In this document: positions 25,116 through 32,694 of the stretch, in pieces
Numbering within the stretch: position 1 is the first letter of the stretch
Layout: each line of letters opens with the position of its first letter
NCBI GenBank assembly: GCA_002687745.1
Contig: NZBE01000007.1
Coordinates: 1 to 37,743, forward strand
DNA: 37,743 nt
Reading direction: 5' to 3'
DNA from: Acidimicrobiaceae bacterium
Lineage (GTDB): Bacteria > Actinomycetota > Acidimicrobiia > Acidimicrobiales > MedAcidi-G1
Translations under genes and position numbers: made by a program
Notes under the pieces: model-generated
Seen by the model: the letters and a program-made list of their open reading frames with translations, nothing else
What the model was told of the DNA's origin: nothing
Database searches by the model: none

Positions 25116-25750
25116 GCAGCGGGAGGACCCGGCGACACCTGGCTGTTCCCGTTCTGGGTATCGCCGTGATGCTGGCCGCCGCGTGCAGCATTCCCCTCGA
25201 CGAGGCACCACGCGAACTCTCGGCCGAGTTGCCCGATGCCCTCCTGCCCGCTGGCTCGACCACGACCGAGGCACCGGCTCCGACCGAGTCGGTCGAGATC
25301 TTCCTCGCCAGAGCAGTCGCTGACGGTCCGATGATGCTCGAGGCCGTAGGGCGCGAGATCGCATCTGACGGCTCTGTCAACGTGATCCTGGACCGGGTGT
25401 TCGCAGGCCCCACGGCCGCCGAGCAGGAGGCCGACCTGGTGTCGCCCTTCGCTGAGGGAAGTTCGGTTGTCGGCACGATCCTCACCGGGACCCTCCTTGA
25501 GGTTCACCTCGACAGCCTCGACGGCTTTCCCCAGGACGACTCGATCGGCAACCGCCTCGCCTACGCCATGCTCGTCTGCACGGCGACAGAGTTGATCGTG
25601 GGAGCCGACATCGAGGAGGTCAGGATTCTGGTTCAGAGCGACGGTTCGCTCAACCCCATCAGCATCCCTGTCAGCGACGGTGACCCTCCGACAGCCGGCG
25701 AGCCCGTGAACTGCTCGGGTTACGAGAGCTTCATCACCGAAGACAGGTAG
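25112..25750 (+). CDS. GerMN-domain lipoprotein (short LpqB-like)
   Basis: A 212-residue lipoprotein. A signal peptide with twin basic residues and a hydrophobic core ends at LAAAC, with C25 as the lipidated cysteine. A Thr/Pro-rich linker leads to a GerMN-type domain (about 75-185, SVNVILDRVFAGPTAAEQ to EEVRILVQSDGS). Actinobacterial LpqB, which interacts with MtrB, also has a GerMN region but carries a large beta-propeller afterwards; that half is absent here. The GTG start overlaps the kinase stop. It ends three bases before the convergent pfkA stop. Confidence 0.78.
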   Translation: MSSGRTRRHLAVPVLGIAVMLAAACSIPLDEAPRELSAELPDALLPAGSTTTEAPAPTESVEIFLARAVADGPMMLEAVGREIASDGSVNVILDRVFAGPTAAEQEADLVSPFAEGSSVVGTILTGTLLEVHLDSLDGFPQDDSIGNRLAYAMLVCTATELIVGADIEEVRILVQSDGSLNPISIPVSDGDPPTAGEPVNCSGYESFITEDR

Positions 25751-25753
25751 GGC

Positions 25754-26782
25754 TCAGGCGAAGAAGACCTTCGCTGTCTCCCAGAGATCTGAATCCAGTT
25801 TCTTCACCTCGGCAACGGCCTCGGCGAGGGGCACCAGCACTATCTCGCCTGCGGTCAGGGAGGTCATCATCCCCAGACCTCCCTCGTGTATGGCATCGAC
25901 CGCCGCCACCCCGAAACGTGACGCCAGGACCCTGTCGAAGGCGGTCGGTGTGCCGCCCCGCTGGACGTGGCCGAGGATCGTGACGCGTGTCTCGAAACCT
26001 GTTCGTCGACCTATCTCGTCGGCCACCAGGTGGGCGATGCCTCCCAGGCGAACATGGCCATAGGCATCGACCTCGTCCTCGGGCATCTCCATCGTGCCCT
26101 CTACCGGCCGGGCACCCTCGGCTACGACGAGTATCGAGGCGAAACGCCCACGGTCATGCCTCCTTCGAACGGCCACACAGACCTCGCGGATGTCGAACGG
26201 TTCCTCTGGCACGAGGGTCACCGTTGCACCACCTGCCATCCCGACCCATGCCGCGATGTGGCCGACGTGCCGGCCCATGACCTCGACCACCATTACCCGG
26301 TCATGCGACTCCGCGGTGGTGTGTAGGCGGTCTATGGCCTCGGTCGCAATCTCGACCGCCGTCTCGAAGCCGAAGGTCATCTCGGTTGCGCTGATGTCGT
26401 TGTCGATCGTCTTGGGAACCCCGACCACGGGGAAGCCCAGTTCATGGAGTCCTGTGGCACAGGAGAGGGTTCCCTCACCACCGACGACGACCAGACCGTC
26501 GAGCCCGTGGCGGTCGATGGTGGCACGGGCCCGCTCCACACCATCCTCCATCGCGAAGGGCTGGAGGCGTGAGGTGCCCAGAACGGTTCCTCCCCTCGGG
26601 AGGAGTCCCCTGCAGGCATCGACGTCGAGGGCAGCCGTGTCGTCCTCGACGACACCGCGCCAACCGTCAAGGAACCCGACCACCTGGTCGCCGAACCCGC
26701 GCTCTGCACGCCTGACCACCGCACGTATGACCGCGTTCAGCCCGGGGCAGTCTCCACCACCGGTGAGCACACCTATTCGCAT
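25754..26782 (-). CDS. pfkA: 6-phosphofructokinase
   Basis: A 342-residue group A phosphofructokinase. It shows GVLTGGGDCPGLNAVIRAVV, the phosphate site GGEGT (101-105), PKTIDNDISATEMTFGFETA with K124 and the catalytic Asp, EVMGRHVGHIAAWVGMA and ILGHVQRGGTPTAFDR. Gly104 is the residue of ATP-using enzymes, while Lys124 is found in pyrophosphate-using and many actinobacterial enzymes. The donor is therefore probably ATP, but pyrophosphate cannot be excluded. AGGTG lies six bases before the ATG. It is divergent from glpK across a 53-base gap. Confidence 0.93.
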   Translation of the reverse strand: MRIGVLTGGGDCPGLNAVIRAVVRRAERGFGDQVVGFLDGWRGVVEDDTAALDVDACRGLLPRGGTVLGTSRLQPFAMEDGVERARATIDRHGLDGLVVVGGEGTLSCATGLHELGFPVVGVPKTIDNDISATEMTFGFETAVEIATEAIDRLHTTAESHDRVMVVEVMGRHVGHIAAWVGMAGGATVTLVPEEPFDIREVCVAVRRRHDRGRFASILVVAEGARPVEGTMEMPEDEVDAYGHVRLGGIAHLVADEIGRRTGFETRVTILGHVQRGGTPTAFDRVLASRFGVAAVDAIHEGGLGMMTSLTAGEIVLVPLAEAVAEVKKLDSDLWETAKVFFA

Positions 26783-26823
26783 CCCTACACCTCGCTAGTG
26801 CCGTTGCTCCCCTGCAGTGAACG

Positions 26824-26829
26824 TAACCT
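26824..26829 (+). promoter_or_regulatory. Candidate -10 element (TAACCT) for leaderless glpK
   Basis: TAACCT ends six bases before the ATG at 26836, placing the transcription start on the start codon. No Shine-Dalgarno sequence precedes this ATG. A TTGCTC lies too close (14-base spacer) to be a standard -35. Confidence 0.4.
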
Positions 26830-26835
26830 CTTCGG

Positions 26836-28326
26836 ATGGCAGTTGTGCTGGCAATCGACGCTGGAACCACCAGCGTCCGGACCGTTGCAGTCGACGAGGG
26901 CGGGGTGGTGGTCGATACCGCCCAACAGGATTTCACGCAGCACTTCCCAAGACCGGGTCTCGTCGAACATGATGCAGTCGAGATCTGGGAGGCGGTGGCG
27001 GGCACCCTTGCTGCGATCCGGAGCCGCATGGAGGAGGCCGGTACCCCAATCGCCGCTGTGGGGATCACCAACCAGAGAGAGACGATCGTCGCCTGGAATG
27101 CCGACACGGGGCTTCCACTCCACAGGGCGATCGTGTGGCAGGACCGTCGCACGACCTCGCGGTGCGAAGCCCTCCTGAACCTGGGCCACCTCGACCTGGT
27201 ACGCGAGACGACCGGGCTGGTTCTGGACCCGTACTTCTCGGCAAGCAAGATCGAATGGCTCCTCGGCGACGGTGGGGTCGGGGCCGACACCTCGCTCAGG
27301 TTGGGCACAATCGACTCCTGGCTCCTGTGGAACCTGACTGGAGGGCGGGTCCATGCCACCGAGCCCTCCAATGCCAGCCGCACAATGCTCTTCGACCTGG
27401 CGACCGGAGCATGGTCCGGGGAGATGTGCTCGCTGTTCGGCGTGCCGATGGCCTCGCTGCCTGAGATCCGCCCCTCATCGGGCCGCTTCGGCGTCACCTG
27501 TGACGACGGCCCACTACCACCGGGTACACCGGTCAGCGGTATCGCCGGCGACCAGCAGGCTGCCCTCTTCGGTCAGGCCTGCTTCGATGCCGGTGAGGCC
27601 AAGAACACCTACGGCACCGGGTCCTTTGTGCTCGCCAACATGGGACCCACGCTCCCTGACCCCGTCGATGGACTCCTGACGACCGTGGCATGGACCCTTG
27701 CCGAGGGCGAGGCGCCCACATACGCCCTCGAGGGCTCCGTCTTTGCGACGGGTGCCACCATCCAGTGGCTCCGGGACGGCCTGGGAATCATAGATTCCGC
27801 AGCAGAGGTAGGCCCCCTTGCTGCCTCTGTCGCCGACACCGGCGGCGTCTACCTGGTTCCCGCATTCGCCGGGATGGGAAGCCCCTGGTGGGACCCGCGG
27901 GCCCGGGGCACAATCATCGGCCTCACCCGCGGTTCAGGCCGCGCCCACCTTGCCCGTGCTGCAGTTGAGGCCATGGCCTTCCAGACACGAGACGTGATCG
28001 ATGCAGTCGAACAGGGCGGTGGCCCGACCATCACACACCTGCGTGTTGACGGTGGCGCCTCTGTGATGGACCTGCTTCTTGAACTTCAGGCCGACCTGTT
28101 GGGCAAGCCGGTTACCAGGTCGGCGGTTCAGGAGACCACAGCCCTCGGGGCAGCATGGCTGGCCGGCCTCGGGGAGGGATTCTGGTCGTCTACCGGTGAG
28201 TTGGCCGACCTCTGGAAGGCTGACAGGACCTTCCGACCGACTCACGACCGGCAGGCGGCAGAGGAGTCCTACGGTCGCTGGCTGGCGGCAGTCGAACGCA
28301 GCCTGGCATGGGAACAGACGGACTGA
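26836..28326 (+). CDS. glpK: Glycerol kinase
   Basis: A 496-residue FGGY-family kinase forming sn-glycerol 3-phosphate from glycerol and ATP. It begins LAIDAGTTSVRTVAVDEGG and has GITNQRETIVAW, the glycerol-site AIVWQDRRT, YFSASKIEWLL, GTIDSWLLWNLTGG, the catalytic-Asp stretch GIAGDQQAALFGQ, YGTGSFVLANMG, and the second FGGY signature region VPAFAGMGSPWWDPRARG. Length and motifs match GlpK more closely than xylulokinase or gluconokinase. The stop lies nine bases from the convergent aminotransferase stop. Confidence 0.95.
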   Translation: MAVVLAIDAGTTSVRTVAVDEGGVVVDTAQQDFTQHFPRPGLVEHDAVEIWEAVAGTLAAIRSRMEEAGTPIAAVGITNQRETIVAWNADTGLPLHRAIVWQDRRTTSRCEALLNLGHLDLVRETTGLVLDPYFSASKIEWLLGDGGVGADTSLRLGTIDSWLLWNLTGGRVHATEPSNASRTMLFDLATGAWSGEMCSLFGVPMASLPEIRPSSGRFGVTCDDGPLPPGTPVSGIAGDQQAALFGQACFDAGEAKNTYGTGSFVLANMGPTLPDPVDGLLTTVAWTLAEGEAPTYALEGSVFATGATIQWLRDGLGIIDSAAEVGPLAASVADTGGVYLVPAFAGMGSPWWDPRARGTIIGLTRGSGRAHLARAAVEAMAFQTRDVIDAVEQGGGPTITHLRVDGGASVMDLLLELQADLLGKPVTRSAVQETTALGAAWLAGLGEGFWSSTGELADLWKADRTFRPTHDRQAAEESYGRWLAAVERSLAWEQTD

Positions 28327-28335
28327 AACCGGCAC

Positions 28336-29514
28336 TCAGACCTCAAGGTCGACAAGAACGTTGCGCATGTGCCGGACCGCCTGGGCGATCCTCTGCTCGT
28401 TCTCGATGAGTGCAAAGCGGACATGGTCCTCGCCGCCCGGACCGAACCCGATTCCCGGCGAGACTGCCACGTTTGCCTCACGCACCAGCATGCTGGCGAA
28501 CTCAATCGAACCCATGGAGCGGTAGGGCTCGGGTATGGGTGCCCAGGCGAACATCGTTCCCTGCGGAGGCTTGAGCGGCCAGCCGATGCGGTTGAGCCCG
28601 TTGCAGAGGGCGTCCCTGCGGAGCTGGTAGGTCTCGCGCACCTCGGTGGGATGGTCGGCAGCCTCGTTCAACGTGACGGTCGCTGCGATCTGTATCGGCT
28701 GGAAGCTCCCGTAGTCGAGGTAGGACTTGAGCTTCGTCAGCGCCGCAATCACCTCGGCATTGCCGACCATGAAGGCAACCCTCCAGCCGGCCATGGAGAA
28801 GCTCTTGGTCATGGAGTAGAGCTCGACGGCCACCTCATCGGCTCCGGGAACCTGCATTATCGATGGTGGCTCGTAGCCGTCGAAACCGAGGTCCGCATAT
28901 GCGAAGTCGTGAACCAGGATGACATCGCGCTCCCTGGCGAATGCAACAACCTCTTGCATGAACTGCAGGTCCACGCATGCAGTGGTCGGGTTGTGGGGAA
29001 ACGAGAGGACTATCACCCGTGGCCTCGGCCACGAATACTCCCATCCCTCTCTCAGCATTCCGATGAAGTCGCCGTCGAGGGTGAAAGGCATCTCGCGCAC
29101 CTCGGCGCCGGCAAACAGCGGCGAGTAGCGGTGGATCGGATATGAGGGCGACGGGACCAGTGCAGCATCTCCAGGTTGCAGGAGTACCCACATCAGGTGG
29201 GCGAACCCCTCCTTGGCTCCGATGGTGTTGAGGACCTGCGTCTCAGGATCGAGGTCCACGTCGAAACGGCGCTTGTACAGGGCAGAGACCGCCTCACGCA
29301 GCTTGGGTAGACCTCGGCTGGAGGAGTAGCGGTGGTTCCGTGGGTTGCGTGCCGCTTCGATGAGCTTCTCGACAGCCGGGGCGGGTGACGGGAGGTCGGG
29401 GTTGCCGAACCCGAGGTCGATCACGTCCTCGCCCGCCCGGCGTGCCTCGATCTTGAGGTTGTCGATGATGGTGAATACGTACGGGGGCAGGGAGGTGATG
29501 CGCCGGAACTCCAT
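28336..29514 (-). CDS. alaC: AlaC-type alanine aminotransferase
   Basis: A 392-residue fold-type I PLP aminotransferase. It begins RRITSLPPYVFTIIDNLK, characteristic of the AlaC (YfdZ)/LL-diaminopimelate aminotransferase-like group, and continues DVIDLGFGNPDLPSPAPAVE. It shows SFPHNPTTACVD, HDFAYADLGFDGY, the PLP lysine in SMTKSFSMAGWRVAF, and a C-terminal Arg in DHVRFAL. AlaC makes alanine from pyruvate and glutamate; alanine is a substrate of the wall enzymes encoded nearby. A related activity on methionine or DAP precursors cannot be excluded. ATG at 29514 follows a -10-like element with no Shine-Dalgarno sequence. Confidence 0.88.
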   Translation of the reverse strand: MEFRRITSLPPYVFTIIDNLKIEARRAGEDVIDLGFGNPDLPSPAPAVEKLIEAARNPRNHRYSSSRGLPKLREAVSALYKRRFDVDLDPETQVLNTIGAKEGFAHLMWVLLQPGDAALVPSPSYPIHRYSPLFAGAEVREMPFTLDGDFIGMLREGWEYSWPRPRVIVLSFPHNPTTACVDLQFMQEVVAFARERDVILVHDFAYADLGFDGYEPPSIMQVPGADEVAVELYSMTKSFSMAGWRVAFMVGNAEVIAALTKLKSYLDYGSFQPIQIAATVTLNEAADHPTEVRETYQLRRDALCNGLNRIGWPLKPPQGTMFAWAPIPEPYRSMGSIEFASMLVREANVAVSPGIGFGPGGEDHVRFALIENEQRIAQAVRHMRNVLVDLEV

Positions 29515-29520
29515 GGCGGG

Positions 29521-29526
29521 AGCGTA
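29521..29526 (-). promoter_or_regulatory. Candidate -10 element (TACGCT) for leaderless alaC
   Basis: On the minus strand TACGCT ends six bases before the ATG at 29514, so the transcript would begin at the start codon. A poor TTCTGG lies 17 bases further upstream. The gap 29515-29588 holds nothing else recognised. Confidence 0.4.
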
Positions 29527-29588
29527 CTGATCTCTACTTCAGGCCAGAAGGACCGGTTGTGCACCTGAGGGAAATGCCGGCGCGCATT

Positions 29589-30047
29589 TCACGCAGAGCG
29601 GGTACCAGCCTCAACTCTGAACTTCAGGTCGTCGATCGCCGTGTGGACGATCTTGGCCTCGAGGCGCCTCTTTACGAAGCCGGGAAGCCTGACAAGCAGG
29701 TCGACATCGAGGTCGTAGGCGAGCAGCGTCGAGTCGGGGTCGCCGTCGACGGGCATGAACTCGTAGTCGCCGGTCATGCGCGAGATGACGTCACCCTCGA
29801 TCAGGCGCCAAGAGATGCGCAGGGGGTTGGACCCGTAGGTGTAGCGGAGCGTGTAGGAACTGCTGCGACCCATTGCCGCCGCCCGGAAGGCCACGTCGCC
29901 TGGGCGTCCGTCCTCGTCGCGGGCAAGCACCCTGGCCTCTTTTATGTCGGGCGCCCACTCGGAGAATCGTTCGACGTCGAGGACCGTCTCGTAGCAGCGC
30001 TGTGGGGGTGCCTGAATCGTGACGTGCCGGCTGGCGTGTTCTGTCAT
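29589..30047 (-). CDS. SRPBCC (polyketide cyclase/START-like) protein
   Basis: A 152-residue protein of the SRPBCC hydrophobic-pocket fold. It starts HVTIQAPPQRCYETVLDVER and FSEWAPDIKEARVL, typical of the coenzyme Q-binding/cyclase-like members, and ends with a long helix (LLVRLPGFVKRRLEAKIVHT). Such proteins bind lipids or polyketide-like ligands; the ligand is unknown. ATG at 30047 has GAGGAG eight bases upstream; the frame open to 30116 has no family match. Actinobacterial homologues often sit near glycosyltransferases of phosphatidylinositol mannoside synthesis, and one follows here. Confidence 0.82.
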   Translation of the reverse strand: MTEHASRHVTIQAPPQRCYETVLDVERFSEWAPDIKEARVLARDEDGRPGDVAFRAAAMGRSSSYTLRYTYGSNPLRISWRLIEGDVISRMTGDYEFMPVDGDPDSTLLAYDLDVDLLVRLPGFVKRRLEAKIVHTAIDDLKFRVEAGTRSA

Positions 30048-30067
30048 CGTGTTTCTCCTCGGTCTGG

Positions 30068-30073
30068 ACCCTA
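30068..30073 (-). promoter_or_regulatory. Candidate -10 element (TAGGGT) for the SRPBCC gene
   Basis: On the minus strand TAGGGT lies 20 bases before the ATG at 30047. Transcription from about 30061 would leave a short leader that carries the GAGGAG ribosome site. No clear -35 is visible. The 86-base gap after the glycosyltransferase stop has no other feature. Confidence 0.35.
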
Positions 30074-30133
30074 CCGGAGCAACCCGCGGTACGGGGGGAG
30101 GCATTTCACCGATCACCCCTACGAGGCCGAGGG

Positions 30134-31267
30134 TCAGGTCCGAAGCTCTGCGCTGTCGATTCCGCGACGGAGGTTGTCGGCCAGGACGTCGTATGAGAAC
30201 TCGCGTACTGCCCGCTCACGTGACTCACGGGACATCTGGTCTCGAACCTGCCCGTCATCGAGTATCCGGCCGATTGCCTCGGCAACCTCCCTGTGGGAGT
30301 CGGGCTGTTCAACGACAAGCCCGGTCACACCGTGTTCGACGGCCTCGGCGGCACCACCGCTGTCTCCGGCAACCTGGGGTACTCCGCAGGCAGCTGCCTC
30401 CACGAACACGATTCCGAAGCCCTCCTGTTCGAGGCCGCGCCACCGGGACCGGCATGGCATGGCGAACACGTCTCCAGTTCCGTACACACCGGACAGCAGG
30501 CGGTCCGGCACCCGACCCAGCAGGCGGACCGGTGCTGCGGTGTGTTCGATGAGGCCGGCGAGACGTCTGTGGTCACGGCCTGTTCCGGCAATGGCGACGA
30601 CCAGGTCGGGAAAACGCGAGCGCAGCAGGCCTGCCGCCCTGATGAGGACGTCCATTCCCTTTCGGGGCACGAGACGGCTCACCCCCACCACGACAGGGGC
30701 ATCGGTCGGCAAGCCCAACTCTGTTCTGACGGAGTCCCTCTCAGCCCTGTCGAGGGGTGAGAAGCGCTCGGTGTCGACTCCCGGGGGCACGATCAGGGTG
30801 GGGAGGGAGGACCGGGCGGCCCTCTCCGCCTCGGCCGCCGCATAGAGCCCGGCACAGATGACCAGGGATGCGCCACGCAGCACCTTTCCAAGCAGGGCTC
30901 GGGTGAACGGGAGGCGACCGGGGATTGTCACCTCGGCGCCGTGCAGGACGACTGCGTAGGGCCTACCGGTCGACGGTGCCGAAAGCCCGACAGGTAGTGC
31001 CGGGTCCCAGATGACAAGTTCGGCACAGGTCTCCTCCGAGAGCCTGTCGACCCTGCCGGGCAACCACGGGTAGGGCAGCAGGACCGGCTCCCGGGAACGG
31101 GTCACATCGAAGTCCTGGGCAGCGTCGAACTCATCGTCGCCTCTGTAGGGGGTGGTGTGAACCGAGAAGTCCCCGGGGGGTAACCGACGCCAGAGTTCCC
31201 AGAGGTACGACTGGATCCCGCCCAACTTTGGCGGAAAGTCGTTGGTGACGAGGATGTGACGTCTCAT
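30134..31267 (-). CDS. GT4 glycosyltransferase, PimB-like
   Basis: A 377-residue GT-B enzyme of family GT4. It starts HILVTNDFPPKLGGIQSYLW, a sequence typical of actinobacterial PimB (mannosyl transfer from GDP-mannose to phosphatidylinositol monomannoside). It continues VVLHGAEVTIPGRLP, VPPGVDTERFSP, GVSRLVPRKGMDVLIRA, and the donor-binding EQEGFGIVFVEAAACGVPQV with the E-x7-E arrangement. The acceptor cannot be proven from sequence. ATG at 31267 overlaps the queG stop in ATGA; the frame open to 31318 lies inside queG. Confidence 0.85.
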   Translation of the reverse strand: MRRHILVTNDFPPKLGGIQSYLWELWRRLPPGDFSVHTTPYRGDDEFDAAQDFDVTRSREPVLLPYPWLPGRVDRLSEETCAELVIWDPALPVGLSAPSTGRPYAVVLHGAEVTIPGRLPFTRALLGKVLRGASLVICAGLYAAAEAERAARSSLPTLIVPPGVDTERFSPLDRAERDSVRTELGLPTDAPVVVGVSRLVPRKGMDVLIRAAGLLRSRFPDLVVAIAGTGRDHRRLAGLIEHTAAPVRLLGRVPDRLLSGVYGTGDVFAMPCRSRWRGLEQEGFGIVFVEAAACGVPQVAGDSGGAAEAVEHGVTGLVVEQPDSHREVAEAIGRILDDGQVRDQMSRESRERAVREFSYDVLADNLRRGIDSAELRT

Positions 31268-32352
31268 TGGGTGCTTCCGTCGAGCAGGTCCGCACGATCC
31301 AACTCGGCTGCCGCCCACTCGGCATGGCGGCGCAGCATCGGATCAGAGGCATTGAGGTTCTCCGTGAGCGCCCGGCCAACCGAGGGGTCGTTGGCATCGG
31401 CCGTGTTCCCGAGAACAACAAGTGCGTTGCGACGCAGGTAACGGGGGTCCCGTTCGGCGATGTACCAGCGCCCGAACCGCGCAAGGAGGTCATCGTCGGC
31501 GGCAGCCAGGACCTTGACCGCCTCGACGTCGGCAGACGTGTCGGTGCTCCCCTCCGCTGACCGGTCTGCGCGGCCGACCGGACAGACCTCCTGGCAGTCG
31601 TCGCAGCCGTAGATTCGCCCGCCCATCGCCCTGCGGAACTCCAGGGGAATGTCGCCGGGAGCCTGGACGAGCCACGCAAGGCACCGTCGGGCGTCGATGA
31701 CGCCGGGTTCGACGATCGCACCTGTAGGGCATCCGTCGATGCAGGAACGACAGGTTCCACAACCGTCGGCAACCACCTTCTGGTCGACCGGGAGCGCCGC
31801 ATCGGTGACTACGGAGCCGAGGACGAACCAGCTGCCGTGTCCGGGAACGAGGACGTTTCCGTTGCGACCGAACCAACCGATACCGGCTCGCACGGCTGCG
31901 GCACGGTCGACGAGGGCATTGTCGTCGGCCACAACCCTGGCTGTGAAGGAGGCGGCGTTGAGGCGGCCGGCAACCGCCTCGAGTGCCGTTCTCAGGTCCC
32001 CGTAGTGATCGTTTCGCGCATAGGCGGCGATCCGTGCCCAGCCGGGACCTGCATCAGGTAGGCGGGGCGCTGAAACACGCATCGCTCCGACGATCATGGA
32101 CCTTGCTCCTTCCAGGATGCGGCCCGGATCCGTGGAGCGCTCCGGGTTGCGGAACGTGAACTGCATGTCGGCATGCAGGCCTGCCTCACGCCTCCTGAGT
32201 ATCTCTGCGAGCGTTGCCTCGAACGGCTCAGCCGTCGTCACTCCAATGACATCCAGGCCTGCTGACAGGCCGATCGACCTGAGTTCGGCTACCTCGGGCG
32301 GAGCGATGCCAACGTTTCCGAGCACCGGCGCTGATCGAATCTGCTGTGACAC
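31264..32352 (-). CDS. queG: Epoxyqueuosine reductase QueG
   Basis: A 362-residue cobalamin-dependent enzyme that reduces epoxyqueuosine to queuosine in tRNA. It has YARNDHYGDL, the conserved DNALVDRAAAVRAGIGWFG and two [4Fe-4S] clusters formed by CGTCRSCIDGCPTGAI and CDDCQEVCPV, followed by HEAT-like C-terminal helices (RYLRRNALVVLGNTA, DPMLRRHAEWAAAEL). The start is GTG at 32352. Neither queuosine transport genes nor other que genes lie in the window, so it may act on salvaged precursor. Confidence 0.94.
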   Translation of the reverse strand: MSQQIRSAPVLGNVGIAPPEVAELRSIGLSAGLDVIGVTTAEPFEATLAEILRRREAGLHADMQFTFRNPERSTDPGRILEGARSMIVGAMRVSAPRLPDAGPGWARIAAYARNDHYGDLRTALEAVAGRLNAASFTARVVADDNALVDRAAAVRAGIGWFGRNGNVLVPGHGSWFVLGSVVTDAALPVDQKVVADGCGTCRSCIDGCPTGAIVEPGVIDARRCLAWLVQAPGDIPLEFRRAMGGRIYGCDDCQEVCPVGRADRSAEGSTDTSADVEAVKVLAAADDDLLARFGRWYIAERDPRYLRRNALVVLGNTADANDPSVGRALTENLNASDPMLRRHAEWAAAELDRADLLDGSTQ

Positions 32353-32390
32353 CCCGTCATGCTGGCACGCAGCGGGCCGTGAGCGTCGGC

Positions 32391-32624
32391 TCAGCCCCTC
32401 TCCACATGTCTGAGAGGTGGAACAAGGCCAGCGCCGGCCAACAGGGTGATCGCCCGGTGTTCCGCCAGTTCAACCACAACGGCTTCACCGGGCTGGCGGC
32501 TGCACAGGTAGGTGACCATGCAGTCGGTGCACGCATCGGTGCTGGCGAGGCTGCACTCGTCGCAGTCGATCAGCAGTGGCGGATCGGTGTGGGTGGGAAG
32601 TGAATCTTCGAAGAGGTATGCCAT
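32391..32624 (-). CDS. Small Cys-rich protein, probable metal binder
   Basis: I do not recognise a named family. The 77-residue product has five cysteines in the spacing C21-x2-C24-x7-C32-x2-C35-x5-C41 (DCDECSLASTDACTDCMVT), consistent with a zinc knuckle or an iron-sulphur site. A hydrophobic C-terminal half ends LLAGAGLVPPLR. It resembles short conserved hypothetical proteins of actinobacteria with CxxC..ACxDC. The start ATG at 32624 has no Shine-Dalgarno sequence; CATGAT six bases upstream could be a -10 for a leaderless transcript. The frame open to 32801 overlaps trpD and lacks any pattern. Confidence 0.65.
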   Translation of the reverse strand: MAYLFEDSLPTHTDPPLLIDCDECSLASTDACTDCMVTYLCSRQPGEAVVVELAEHRAITLLAGAGLVPPLRHVERG

Positions 32625-32694
32625 GCACACATCATGGAGACAGGGTGTGACACTCCCCTCAGAGGTCTGTCGAAACCGCGCCTGACCTGCAGTA

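Noticed and set aside
24158-25507. A 449-codon open frame on the minus strand opposite the histidine kinase
   Set aside because: Ser/Arg-rich antisense translation without motifs; the plus strand encodes the kinase with every catalytic box.
29559-30845. A 428-codon open frame on the plus strand opposite the SRPBCC and glycosyltransferase genes
   Set aside because: It crosses two real genes and their gap on the other strand and shows no recognisable domain.
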